Of a stretch of 64,000 bases of DNA, positions 1-14,546 are shown one piece after another (position 1 is the first letter of the stretch; the number at the start of each line of letters is the position of its first letter). The stretch is taken from assembly GCF_001039355.2 (NCBI RefSeq), contig NW_019775632.1, positions 208,641 to 272,640 of the forward strand. The letters run 5' to 3'. A program made the position numbers and the translations under genes. The notes beneath the pieces were generated by a model. The model ran no database searches and was not told the origin of the DNA. It saw only the letters and a list, made by a program, of their open reading frames with translations. This DNA comes from Lingula anatina (taxonomy: Eukaryota; Brachiopoda; Lingulata; Lingulida; Lingulidae).

Positions 1-115
1 GGCCCCGCCGGCTCCGCCGGACGGCTACCGTTACCGCTTCTCCTCCTAGACGGTAAGGNTTACTCCAGCTGGTGGTACAATACCAGGAGGCGGTATCGCC
101 TCTCTGATCCTCTAG
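1..115 (+). mobile_element. Helitron-like element, end fragments joined at an n
   Basis: Positions 61-115 match 19251-19303 almost base for base, including the hairpin GAGGCG-GTAT-CGCCTC (88-103) and the terminal CTAG at 112-115, followed by T. Positions 1-57 resemble the 5' part of the same element at 17325-17385. The n at 59 therefore seems to replace the interior of the element. A 3' hairpin about ten bases before CTRR and a following T is the known Helitron 3' end. Reading it as the same family as 17264-19303 is inference from similarity; the full length here cannot be known. Confidence 0.7.
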
Positions 116-194
116 TTAAATATAAGATTTCTTATGTGACAGGGAGTCTGGAAAGTGGTTTACCTTCAAACGAGTTTAATCTACAATATTTCAG

Positions 195-3100
195 CCTCCA
201 GTTGTGCTGAATTTATCCTATTCTGGTTGTTTTCAGTGCTACCTTCATTTTGGAAATGAATCTGAACCAGTTGCCATACATTTTAATGATGGAAGTCAGC
301 TACTTGTCCCTAATACCAGTGACTGTATCCCACTCCAAGTTATAAACTACATAGGTAATGATAACTTTGAAATGCTTATGTTATAATATCAGTTTTCATA
401 ATAGGCTACTTATAGTGATACTGTAAGTATTTATATACCATAGTTTATTTGGTTTAAGTTTATGTTGTAAAAAAACAGTGTTTTATATTATAGTAATTTA
501 AAGAATGAAATTGAATTGGTGTTTATGTAATAGGTATAGATATATATTTAAAAACCCATTAATTGAAGACATTTTAAATATTACTTTATTAAAATTAACA
601 TATTGAATATATATTTTATGATAAAATTGATTGCTAACAATACACAATTCACAGCAGCAGTGATATCAAATTGCTGTACAGATTTTATGCAGATTTAATA
701 AAGAACTTGAGAAACATCTATGCTTTTGAACACAGGTCCCATACAATCCACCAAGGAAAGGTTATTGTATCAACTGTTACATGTGCCATACCGTGACGAC
801 CAGAGATCATGTACTCTCTACATCAATGGTTCAAACATTGTTTCATTACAAGATACACCTGTAAGTACATGAACAATGGAATGTTGTGTTCCGTGTAGCA
901 GGAAGCACCATTCTTTTAAGCAGCCCTCATAAGGATGCACAGTTATGATCAGATTATCAGTCTTTTGAACAGCCATCAATGTCATAATTGAATTGTGATT
1001 TCTAGATTTGACTACCCACTTCATTTCATATAATATATACTGAAGCATGAGCTATATGTTTTTTCACAATAGTGTAATAATTTTGCCATAAAAAATTAAG
1101 GTCTTTATTATGGAAAAACCATAATCTTAAGTGATAGCAGTCTTGTAAAAAAAAATTAAGCTAGTTAAGGTTATTTTACTGTGATGCATTCCCTTGCTGG
1201 TGGTTCAGTGAATATAATTTTGTGATCTAGGTAAAAACTGGCATTGATTCACATATGTGGAGCTGTGAGGAGAACCCTCAGATGCATGCTTTAGTGAAGA
1301 AATTAGTAGACTTGGACCCCTCATTGACTGGTACAGAGCCACATGAAAAAGTATGTGTGGTAAAATAATAATAATAAAAAAATACTTTAATGTTTTTATA
1401 ATAATACTTTTATTTTTTAATGTATTCATGACATTATATGTGTTGGCATGTCCGTGATCATTGTTTCTGTTATTCCAAATATTAGTGTACTTTTCTTTTG
1501 CCCTCGGTGGAACACATAACAATGTGTCTAAGTGATCATTAATATTTTCAATTTTTGAAAAAGAAAAAATAGTGATTTTGTTTATTTAAGATTTTTTATG
1601 CAAATACACCAAATCTCACTAGTTTGAAATACATCATGAAGGGTACTGAGTGCCCAGTCCTTCGATATCTTCACTAGGGTTTACACAGTGCCAAAGCAGG
1701 GCAGATTTCTCCTCACAATTTCAACCAGAAGCAGCCTCAGGAGGACAGGGGAGCAAGGGTGCAACAACCCTATGAGCAGGTAAACTAACAGGAATGGCAG
1801 ATGTGTTTAAGGAGTAGCTTCATGAAATGATTTAAGTGACTTTTTAAGCTTGATATAAAAAGTAGTTAACCAATGAAAATTTTAAATTAATTTCAAGAAG
1901 CAAAACTGACCTTGGCATTTTCTGTGATGCACTGCTATATAAAATATACAGATTTCTATTATGTAAACTTTGCAGTTTCATTTAAGAATGAATTGATTCC
2001 ATTCTTGCAGGTGGATAGTGTAGCAGAAAGATGGAACAGGTTGAACAATGATGTAAAGGAAGCTGCTGAGAAAGACCAAGAACAAGTACAAAGGCTTAAT
2101 AAACAGTGGGACCGTGAAGGCAATCCACCCTTGCCACAGCAAGACCCAGTGTTAGTCAGGCTAGACAAAACATGGCGCAGGGAGGAGGATAAGGTTGGCC
2201 TTGACCCTCCAGCAGTTCAAGGTCAAGTTCAAGGCAAAGTTCAAAGCCAAGGTAAAGAATCCCTGTCCAGGAATATAGACCCTGCCTTAACAAAGGATGA
2301 AAAGGAATTAAGACTAGCCATGGGATCATTGGGTGGAGTTAAGGGAATGGAAGGTAAAGTACTGAGAATTATGCTTATTGCATTGTATAAATTAATTATG
2401 ATGTTGGACTAAATGTTGACACCTACATGCACTTGCACACCTTCATCTGTCTTTACAGTTGTGTAAGGTGTCTTGTTGTAACTTGAATCTTTGTTCATAT
2501 GAATACTTCTTACCAATTCAGGGAATCCAGTCATTGCTCAGCCAAAGAAACCAATAGAAACTGAAGGACAGTTGCCTGAATTAGAAAAGAACATAATTCA
2601 TCAGAAAGTGAGCAGTCCCAAATATGTTCAAAATTTGAGAAGTATACAGCATGGAGGCACAACAACAACACTTAAAAGCGTAATCCGTGAATTTGATTCT
2701 TTAAATAACGAACCAGTACCTCTTGCAGAGCAGCATCAAATTCCAAAACCAGTACCAAAACGAATCCATGGAAATGCCAGGAAAATTTATAGAAATAAAT
2801 ATCAGGGTGTGGAACAACAGGACAGCAGACAGGCTGATTATTTGAAAAATGATCTGGTACAAAATGGTGCTGATCATTTGGGTCCTGTTGGAAAGATTGA
2901 ACAGCAGCCAGTGGTGTTTAAGCCCAGGGAACAAGGTGGTCAGATAGAGAATAGGAAAGATGGTATGGTGAGTAGTTTTTTTTTTTTTTTTTTTTTTTAA
3001 ATTCAATATGTTTAATGGAGGTAAATTCTCAGAGATTAAGCTCAGGTCTTTGTTGTGAAATAAAAGAATACAAGTATAATATCTTGGAAGAATTTTTACT

Positions 3101-6100
3101 TCAAATTTTATTTAAAAAATACTTCCAATGATAGAAACAGAAAGTTCAAGAGCACTATTATAACAGCTGGCTTCATTTTAATTTAGTGATTGTTGGCTGC
3201 TGGAAGCACAACTCCATAAAATACTAGTTGATTAATGTATTCTTTTGCTATTGTTTATTGCAGAGGAGGCTACTTCAGAATGATGCCCAACAAGGTCTAT
3301 CCTTAAGTGTTAGGGAAAGACTAGACAAATACAAAGAAGACTTTAAGAAAACTCTCATGAATAGATATAAAGGTAAAATGAAAATGGGAAGAAGACTGAC
3401 ATTAACTGTTTATAAATGTTTTTATTGTTTGAACCTTATATGTATAAAGTGACTGAAATAATACAAAAGTTACTTGTATAAAATTGTTATTTTCTAATGG
3501 TGCAAAAGTAGTGTCAGTATTGATTTCTTTACTCACATTGTTCATGTATATCACTGGCATGTTCCTCAGTGTTTTTTGTACAACTATGCTTAGTTTCTGT
3601 ATTTCCATACCTTAAGCCCAAAGAACAAAGATTGACAATGACCATGATCAAATTGAAAGCAAAAAAGTGACCTCCACCCAAGGCCCAGTGAAGAAAATGG
3701 CATCTAAGACAGCAACACCATCGGCCTTGTCCTCAAAAGAGCCCTTGATATCTTCAGATGGAATTAGAAAAGGTTGTTATTTGCTTACATTACTGAAATT
3801 GAATGTTTTAGTTGTTTTATTACGGATGGTTTTGAGTGAATTGAACTTTATGTGATGAGCATCAAAATGCATTCTCTTCATAGCACCTTCATTGTATCTA
3901 TACCTTTTTTTAAAAAACAATTTACTGTCATTCCTGTGATTTTAAGAATGGGTCAAATGAACAAGGTTGTTTGTTATTTTCAGATAGTACTGACCAGCAA
4001 GCAGCTGCAGCCCAGAAGTCAGAGCTGGGAAATAATGAGGTAATAGAAGAATTGATGCTGTGTGCATTATTGCATCAGGTGTAATAATTGTAGAAGACTG
4101 AATCTTTGAAAAAAGTTTCAATTTTGTGTTTGATTTTACCCAACAAGTTTTTGATTGCATCTGCCCCCTTTAATGAATATCATAATGATTAAGGGTGAAA
4201 ATGGCTAGAAAGGCTTTGCCAGTTGAATTTAGATTGGTTTTGATACAATGTTTTTCACATGATGAATACTACAGCAAGACTTGTAAATCCTGGCTGCAAA
4301 TTTTCATGCAGAAATAGGCCAAAATATTTCATTGATATGTGCTAATTGCTATTGATAGCTCATTGCTTAATGTTCTTTGCTTTGCTTCATATAGCAGTCT
4401 TTATCTTATGATTGCCCTCAAAGTATCAATTGCCAAATTAACCTCCACATGAAACAGATTTAGAGAATGAGCTGTGTGATGAAAGATATAAATTAAAGAA
4501 AGCTTTTGTAACACCATCAATCCCCATGGCTTTGTTGAGTGCTTCCCAATTACTGCTGAATCACACCGCATGTTGCTAAAGCTGGCTTGCTATGCTACAG
4601 GAAGAGGAGGAGGAGGTGGTGCCTGAAGAGATTGAGGAGGAAGAAGAAGCTTTAAATGATGAATATGATTTTAAGGTAGGAGAGAAGCAAAGCTGCAAAT
4701 ATGAATGCCTTTAGTTAATTAAGCTGATCAGGGCATGAAATTTGTTGCAGTGAGAATCTTTGATTGACTGCCTCTTCAGAGTGGAAGCTATGGAAATGAC
4801 TCCATGTGTGTGCATGCATTAGTGTGTAGCAGAGGATTTGTGTTTGAATACCTCACACGACTTCTTAGAAACTTTATGCAAGACCCATATTGACCTCTTG
4901 TTAAAAGTAGAAAATTTTGTCGTTATTTTATATCTTCACTTATGATTTAGTGAATGATAGCAGTCACTGTTGTAAAGAATGTACGTAAGAAATCTAGATG
5001 ATGTTTGTGAGATACAGTTGTAAACAAGCATGTACAATGTAAGACATGCATACATACAGTGAATATAGTCCCAGTATTTTTTGGAAAAGTACTTTTTTAT
5101 TGTGATAACTGTTCTTTAATAGTCTCCAGTGACTTCTGTAAAGCCAGAATTAAGAGAACCAGCAAGAACAGTGAGGGAGAAACACCAGCCAATGGAACAC
5201 ACATTTGGACCAAAACATAAAGAGGAAAGTGTGTACGACTCTGAGTGGAAACTGATCAAGAATGACATCGCTGCTCTGAATGGGAAAGAGAGAAACTTCT
5301 TCAGTGTTTTGACCTATGGTATGAAAAGTGACAATGTAGTGTAGCCAATTATATTTTTAAAGCAGCTTCCATGGTCCAGAACCATGAGGACAATGTTAAC
5401 TTATAACTTGCATATGATATATTAATGTCACGGACATCTCAAGTGCACTGTCAGTGGTGTTGGATTCTTTTATACAAAAGCTTTAAGCTTATGTCTTATG
5501 ATTCTAGACTTTTGAGATCTGTAAAAATAAAGATTGCAGTTATGAGGAGATTTCTTATCTTAATGTAAATTAGATTTTTCCATCAAAACAATATTGAAAC
5601 TATTGGTTTCTATAGACCTGTGTTGTTTGTACCCTAGGTGGTAACCAGCAGGTGTTACTGGGAGCTAAGATTGCTCACAGGTATCCCAACTCTACTGTCC
5701 TCTCTGTACTTGACACAAGCAGTGCCAGACATATGCAAGGACTTAGGTAAGAAACCTACTGATACATGTAGATGGCAATTTGGTAAGAAAATATTAAATG
5801 AATGGTATCTACAAAGGTAAAAAAAAAAGTTATTGATGACTTCTAGATTTAGAAAATCATGAATAAAGAAGGAAAACACCTATTACACTTTTTGTGTAAT
5901 TTTACTCCAGTTTAAATGGCTTCATGCACTGAAAAAACTAAATTTTCAGGAAAATGATAACAAGCTTGGGTGCTAAGAATTTCATTCTCTTGGTGAATAA
6001 CTTGAGTCCTGGTACTGTGGATAAAATTGTCAAGATGCCAGAGATATTTCAGATTCAGGTAAGATTGAGTCAGCTCATTATGTTTTATTGTTTTACCTAC

Positions 6101-9100
6101 ATGCCAGGAACTAAAAATAACCTCTTCTTTGTAACAAATAAGTTGATGAATTAAAAATTGAAGGCACCTCTTTAGATTTGATTGGGTAACATGTTGACCT
6201 GAATAATACACATTGGTTTAGAACATTGAATTATCAGATGTGAAAAAAGGGATATTTTACATTAGTCAGTAAAACTTCATGATGTAACATTTGTTTTTAC
6301 AAACTAACTTCTAAAATTTACTCTGTACAGACATATGTTATAATCTTTGATATTTTGATAACAAAAAGAAAATCAAAGCTGTTCATATTTACCTTATTGT
6401 TTTAGCATATTAAAATATGTATAGATTTACACTATATTGTGTTACAGATTTTGGGCTTGGAGACCTTTCATCATCTAACATCTCTTGGTCAAGGTTTCCT
6501 GTACTACCTCGGTCACTTGCTGACCATGGCTCACACTACCTACCTTGAAGTCCCTTCTCCTGAGCAGCTGGTTATGGCTGACCTTTTACTTGGGAACAGC
6601 ACAGGTGCAGAGCAAACACATGCAGTTTTCAAGGTAAAGATTTATGTGAGAGATAGGGAGTTTTATTGTTTTTTTTTTTACTTTCTTTTGTGGGTAAACA
6701 TATTTCTCTTCTCAGTTTTAAATGGCATGGTAGAAATATTATTCTTTTCCTATATTGTGTAAAAAAAAGGGAGTTGAGAAGTGTCTTAGATATGATCATG
6801 AATAGGGAAACTTTGAAGGGGATAGGATTTTTCTCCTTCTTTATCATTCACTATCATTAAAATGGGCACAATTTAGATCCCATTTTCAATTATGCTTTAC
6901 TTATACCCAATTTCAGTATTAGAGGTAATATTGTGAATGCACTGATGCTTCTTTTTCCTGTTCATCATAGGGTATGATATTTGAAACTTTGAAACTGCAT
7001 GGGTTGGAGAATGAAGCTGAAGTTAGCTTGGTAGATGACGTTGATATTCTTAGAGGGTATACATTGTCCACCAAACTGGTTAAAATAACTCTAGGACATA
7101 TGCAGAGAACAGTGAGTATTAACATTTTGAGAAAAAAAGTGACTTGCAGCTAATGTGTACACTTATCTTGTTATTTTAAGATTAGTCTCACAGTAAGTCT
7201 CAGGCTGCAATGAAAGATTGTGTCACAGGTTGGCCTCAGGAAATGAAGAAAAACACATCATTTACTTCCTCCCATTTTTTTTTTTTTTTTTTTTGCAGGG
7301 TACATGGAACTAATTTACATTTTTTTGCTGGCAGTTTTTCTATTCCTACTATGCCCTTGCAGCAGTTTGTGATGTTATTGTCAGTCCCAAGCCAAATACT
7401 TTTAAAGTTGAAGCTGCAAAGTGTTGTAAATTTGTTCAGCTATGCCATGGCTACCATATTTTTACTTCAGGTCTGCAGATTCTTAGACTTTGGTGTTCTG
7501 TAGGGCCAGCAGGCTTAAATTTTTTGGCATTGACTGTTGTAGATATTTTTGTGCTTTATAAAATTCAAATCTTGGTCTTGTGCTTGCACCAGGTGTAAAT
7601 TGCAATTGATTATCATCATTTCCAGGTTGTATTGGATTGCCAGGACACCAGGGCAAACATTCAGCTGACTCCAGACAAGCAGTGCAGAGTTGGGGTCTCC
7701 AAACAAGAAACCAGGCTGGCTAGATGCATGGAGGGAATAGGTCTGGAGCTCTTGCTTTGCCTTGGTTTGGATAAGGTTGCTAGGTCAGAGTTTTACATTT
7801 TTATAATTAAAATGAAGTTACACTCAAGTACAAGAGAAAGATAGATCATACTGTGAGGGTAGTGTAAGTGCTTCAAGCAACTCCAGAGAAGCTGCATTTT
7901 GATTTCCTTTGAAAACATATTTTAAGCTTAGAGAATTGATATTATTGTAAATTGAGACATAAAAAGGGGAAATATCATTGAGTGAATTCTGCATTTATAA
8001 AATTATGGGAAATTATGATTTATTATAGTACTACTATAACTTGTTTTCACAGGATTTGTTGGTGAGAATTACATGTTTAAAAACAGCATGTTGCAGTGGG
8101 TAAACATACTGACTTTTTTTATGATTTCAATACACTTTCAGGAAGAACCTGCTGAGGGAGTACCTGTCCCTGCCAGTCTACCCAGACATGTGTCCCCATC
8201 ACTTGGTATGGTACAACACCACCCTGGTATACCATGCTGCAGACAGTACACGCCGTTTTCTTCAGTCTTCCACTGAGTTGTCTAGATTGATAGCAAGTCA
8301 GGTACAGTAATGCAAATAATCAAGCAGTGTAGCATGGAATGTGTACTAAAATGTTAATTTTGTGAAGATAGCATGTTAATTGAATTTTTTTCTTTTTTCG
8401 TTTTTTGTGTGTTTGTATTGATTATTTAAACCTTGCAATGGAATTGGAATGAGAGCTTTTTTGAAATGACTTATAACATAGTAATTTGGGAAAGATATGA
8501 TGTGTATGTATATGTCAGCAAATACATGTAATATGTTTTAATCTTAAAGAAGTTACAGGGACGTCTGTTTTAATGATATGCATTAAGAAAGAGCTTTTAG
8601 CTTGTACTACATCTGTTTCAGTTTTTGGGTTTTTAATTACACAAATTTAAGTTGTCTTGAGTTGTGGTGGGACCCTTTATTTTCATCTCTTTTGAAATGG
8701 AAATGATATATATTGGCATCCTGACTAATTTCAGTGCTACAAATGCACATGAATTAAACAAAGTTTTTATTTTTCCAGGCAGCTGTAAGTGTACTTGGAA
8801 ATGAGATTTACACCCAGCCTTTTTCATTTATGGAATATAAAAGCATGGAGGGTAAGAAACTACTGAGAAAAAATTGAAAATATGTGTTTTTGGTATCTTA
8901 ACTCATAGATTTTAAGCAAGAATAGTCAACCAAAATGACCAAAATCGGCCCGGAAAATGCATGCTAAAGTATATTCATTCCCAGAAGTAAGGTGTGTTTT
9001 TTGGTCCCTGTCAACTCCTTTCCATAGAACTGCGATTTAACAAAACATTTAGCACAAAATCTATGTTTGAAAATGGCTCTTATATGCCACTTCTAGCCTA

Positions 9101-12100
9101 GAAGTTCAACGATAAGCTCTCTAACATGTGGAGACCATGCTAGCCAATTATTAAGGCTATAGATAGACTGCTTTTGCTGCAAACTGGTCACATTCATGTT
9201 CATAGGTCAGTGGAGCGAGTGATGTCAAGCTGCAGGCTCTGATTGGATTGTATTTGTAGCTCATTTATAGCTGCATGTCATCTTTTCTCAGCATTTTTGT
9301 TCAATTTGAGGTATTAATTTAAAAATCCATTTTGTGAATTTTTCAGGAGAGATGATCAAACTCCTTGCTAAACATTACAAAAACAGCACCTTCATATCCC
9401 TGCACAGTGAACTTGAGGAGGCAGAGAAACTGTATCAGGAAACATGGAAGATGAATGTCACCAATATTGTTATAACCAGCCTTGCTGTGGACCAGGATTT
9501 CACTACCAAATTACTGCAGAGTCCTGATTTTTTGAGATACCAGTACTTTGGTAGGTGACCTTATTCACATTGAATGTGTTTTCTTATTAAGGCTATACTT
9601 CAGTTTTTAGTAATAGATTGCAAATGATTTTTGTTTCCAGGATGGTGTAATTTCATTATAGATCCTTTTAGTTTTTTTGTCTTTACCATTTCAAAATTTT
9701 AATCTGTATTATCATTACACAAAAGAAAGAAGAAAAGACGCTTGATGCAATACAAATACCATGCATATTAAAAAAAACCTATGTTTTGCATGCAGGTGTT
9801 CAGGCTTTTCTGGACTCTGTTATGACCATGGGCGATGATGAATTCAACCTGATGGTTGGGCAGATGATTGCAAATGGAGTCACTTCTTTCTTTCAGTTAC
9901 CATCAGCAGAGGTAGGTCATCATGTTGCTTTTGGAAAAAAAANTTGCAATGGAATTGGAATGAGAGCTTTTTTGAAATGACTTATAACATAGTAATTTGG
10001 GAAAGATATGATGTGTATGTATATGTCAGCAAATACATGTAATATGTTTTAATCTTAAAGAAGTTACAGGGACGTCTGTTTTAATGATATGCATTAAGAA
10101 AGAGCTTTTAGCTTGTACTACATCTGTTTCAGTTTTTGGGTTTTTAATTACACAAATTTAAGTTGTCTTGAGTTGTGGTGGGACCCTTTATTTTCATCTC
10201 TTTTGAAATGGAAATGATATATATTGGCATCCTGACTAATTTCAGTGCTACAAATGCACATGAATTAAACAAAGTTTTTATTTTTCCAGGCAGCTGTAAG
10301 TGTACTTGGAAATGAGATTTACACCCAGCCTTTTTCATTTATGGAATATAAAAGCATGGAGGGTAAGAAACTACTGAGAAAAAATTGAAAATATGTGTTT
10401 TTGGTATCTTAACTCATAGATTTTAAGCAAGAATAGTCAACCAAAATGACCAAAATCGGCCCGGAAAATGCATGCTAAAGTATATTCATTCCCAGAAGTA
10501 AGGTGTGTTTTTTGGTCCCTGTCAACTCCTTTCCATAGAACTGCGATTTAACAAAACATTTAGCACAAAATCTATGTTTGAAAATGGCTCTTATATGCCA
10601 CTTCTAGCCTAGAAGTTCAACGATAAGCTCTCTAACATGTGGAGACCATGCTAGCCAATTATTAAGGCTATAGATAGACTGCTTTTGCTGCAAACTGGTC
10701 ACATTCATGTTCATAGGTCAGTGGAGCGAGTGATGTCAAGCTGCAGGCTCTGATTGGATTGTATTTGTAGCTCATTTATAGCTGCATGTCATCTTTTCTC
10801 AGCATTTTTGTTCAATTTGAGGTATTAATTTAAAAATCCATTTTGTGAATTTTTCAGGAGAGATGATCAAACTCCTTGCTAAACATTACAAAAACAGCAC
10901 CTTCATATCCCTGCACAGTGAACTTGAGGAGGCAGAGAAACTGTATCAGGAAACATGGAAGATGAATGTCACCAATATTGTTATAACCAGCCTTGCTGTG
11001 GACCAGGATTTCACTACCAAATTACTGCAGAGTCCTGATTTTTTGAGATACCAGTACTTTGGTAGGTGACCTTATTCACATTGAATGTGTTTTCTTATTA
11101 AGGCTATACTTCAGTTTTTAGTAATAGATTGCAAATGATTTTTGTTTCCAGGATGGTGTAATTTCATTATAGATCCTTTTAGTTTTTTTGTCTTTACCAT
11201 TTCAAAATTTTAATCTGTATTATCATTACACAAAAGAAAGAAGAAAAGACGCTTGATGCAATACAAATACCATGCATATTAAAAAAACCCTCTGTTTTGT
11301 ATGCAGGTGTTCAGGCTTTTCTGGACTCTGTTATGACCATGGGCGATGATGAATTCAATCTGATGGTTGGGCAGATGATTGCAAATGGAGTCACTTCTTT
11401 CTTTCAGTTACCATCAGCAGAGGTAGGTCATCATGTTGCTTTTGGAAAAAAAATAGAAAAATGTTGTTTCATAATATATTATAGTGTTTCATGAAATAGA
11501 GTTGATATGCTATGTTCTTTTCATCATTGTTTCTTAACATTTTTTTTCTTTTGGAATGAACAATTCACATTTAGATAATTAAGTTTAGTGCAATAATGTT
11601 GAAACATATAACTGCTTGCAAACATCATATTCTCCTGAACATTATAAATTTGGATGATCCTGTATTTAAAGCAGAAAAAAATTCTTGGCATTTTTTTTTC
11701 TTGATTATTTCTAGATGCTGTCTTTGGCATTTGCAACATTCTTCCCAGAGTCTTTTACTGGTCGACCACTGAGGGGAAATGGGACTTTAGACAGAAAGGT
11801 TGGTTAATTGTAGCAATGGTCTTGCCAGGTGTGCATAGGGAGTCCTAGAGGTCCTAGTGCACACATGGAAGTCTTGTGGTTATTTTTACCTAATTATACT
11901 ACACAACAGTAATTACTGTGATATAAGATTTCCACGACAGTAAAAATCTCTATTGATTTCCATGACAAAGTTTGAGCAAGTCTTGACAATAAACAGTAGA
12001 GGCTCAACAACCTCAAAACTTTATTTTAACTGTATCCTTCATACTGTATACCAAAGATAAAGATTTTCACTGTTTATTGTCAAGACTTGGTAATGTTGCA

Positions 12101-14505
12101 AACTTCAAACTTTGTCACTCCATTTGCATGTTTTTTGAAAATGAAATTTGACCCAACATAAATAAATGTTGCTGTAATTCCCACAGAATTCCTTTTCTGG
12201 CAAAACTTCAAAAAGTAATGAATGGTGCGTGCATCATCCATCAATATTTAATTAAAATATTTATCTTAGCTCATATGGTTGTTTTATAATCATTGAAAAT
12301 AACAATGTTTCTAAACTTTTTTGGATGAGTGTGCATATAGATAAGACTTATGTTTAAAAAAAAAAACTGTAATTATAAATCCCTGATTACTAGTTATATA
12401 TTGACTCTGCAGGACATTTACTACCTGAAGCACCATCCAGCCCCAGTATTTGAAAATGCTGAACTAAAGATGCTGGGAGAGGTACATAACTGTATTCAAA
12501 AAGATTCTGTTTTATCATTTATTTGCATAGAAGTTGTCTTGAATAACTTTATGATGTAAATCACAACCCATCACAAACCCTTTGCTAAATAAACAGATGA
12601 ATGAAATATGATTACCATACTTTCATTGTTGATCATTAGTTCAAGGATACTGTGTAAAAGCCATATTGATACTATACATCTGCAAATCATTTTGGTTCCA
12701 TATGTTATTTAAAATTGATGAAATTGTCATTATTACTTTGTATCAGAGCGCAGAAGCGGATGTGAACATCAGTATAAGTGCTGAGCTTCTTCAACCACCA
12801 TTTATGCAGTCTGCATCCTTCCCATGGAAAGTGGTCCGTGTAGATGTCAGGAACCTCACTGTCACAGTGAGTTTTATTTTATTAATAAAAATGGTGAATT
12901 GATATCAGATGACATGTGAGTGGCACCTTTGAAGGTACCAACCCTTGGCTTGGTTGAAACATTTGTGAACTCTGTTAGGAAAAACTACTGCAAATGCCTC
13001 AAATTGCTTAAAGATCAAATTAAAAAACACTGTTTACATATAGTGATAATATTTGTAAAAATCTATGAACTTGTACTCAAGCATATCAGCAATCAGATTT
13101 TTGTTATGAATTGATCCCTTTTTTTCTGAATTCCAGGTTAATCATCATTTTGACTACCAGCTAGATGGCCACGATAGAAAGTATACCCTCCACTGCCTGG
13201 CCCATAGTAAGTCCACTTATGAGGTATACCTTATCAGGAAAGGGGATGGATTCAAGATTCCATATGGGGATGTTCATGGTATGTACCTTATTACATGAAT
13301 TTATGGTAAATATTTATTTCTTGTAGTTTGTGAATGTGTTTAGGATATTAAGTTCTAAATGTCAGTTGTTTAACTGTAATTTAACTGAGCCTAGATACCC
13401 TTTTCATGGTTATGATATTTTTTTATTTCAGCTATATCTTTAATTGCCCTTCTGAGAATGGGATTACTGGAGCCCATAAAAACCATGTTTTATGATCTGT
13501 TCCTGACACTGCCCTTCTATGAAGATATGGCTCCATGGAACATTGGTCAGTTCAGTTTAACTTTTCATTTTTTTGTCGGTAACAGTATCTGAATACCAAA
13601 AGTAGTGAACATTCATACAGTTTATTAACTTAAAGAAAAAATACCATTACATTTGTGTAGCAGTCTGTAGTTTTAACATTTGTATATATCCATTATAATT
13701 AAAAATTTTTTCACCTTCATAGTGTTTCGCAGTGGCAGACTGGAATATATAGATTATGACACCAAAGACTTTACTTTCAACAAGATGGTGCCTGCTGCAT
13801 ACCAGGTAAAGTTACTGAATTTAGTGGTCTCATTTACAAGTTCTCAATGCAGATCTCTCACTGATAAGTTATATGAAGAAACTGTACACACAACATGAAG
13901 TTATAATGTATTATACTTTCATTAAAACTCCTGTAAATTAAAAATACACAATCAAATGTTAATTTTTGGTGGGAAGCTCAAATAACTGATTGGTCTGATT
14001 TTGCCCGGTATTATTTTTGAATGACTTTGAATACAACCATTGATAGAATAGTAGTAGAAAAGAATAGTAGATGTTTAGTATATGAATTTTACAGAGTTCA
14101 GAGTTTTTTTCAAGGTGATGGCAATGCTGATGAATTATGAGAGAACTATCAATGATTTTGGACATTGTAAACAGCATGGAATGTAAGCATACTGGTTTTT
14201 GAATAAGTAAAAACTGTTAAATCGGTTTTAACAGATTTAAAATTGTTTTGGAAAATATGGCATAAAGGAAAATATAAAAAATGTGTATGTGATAGCAGAA
14301 AAGTAATGTCTTCCCAGAATTTAAACTGTGTCATTTTTACCTTTTTCAGAAACCAGTATAACTTCCCCTATGTATCCCATTGTGTAGGAAGTGACTATGA
14401 AGGTCCATGCAAAGTAAGTACCACCTTCTATAAGAAAATCCCAAAGACAACCAATCATTCACTTATCTCCCCCTGCATTTTGAAAAATGAACTGAGGATA
14501 TAAGG

Positions 14506-14546
<41 letters not shown>

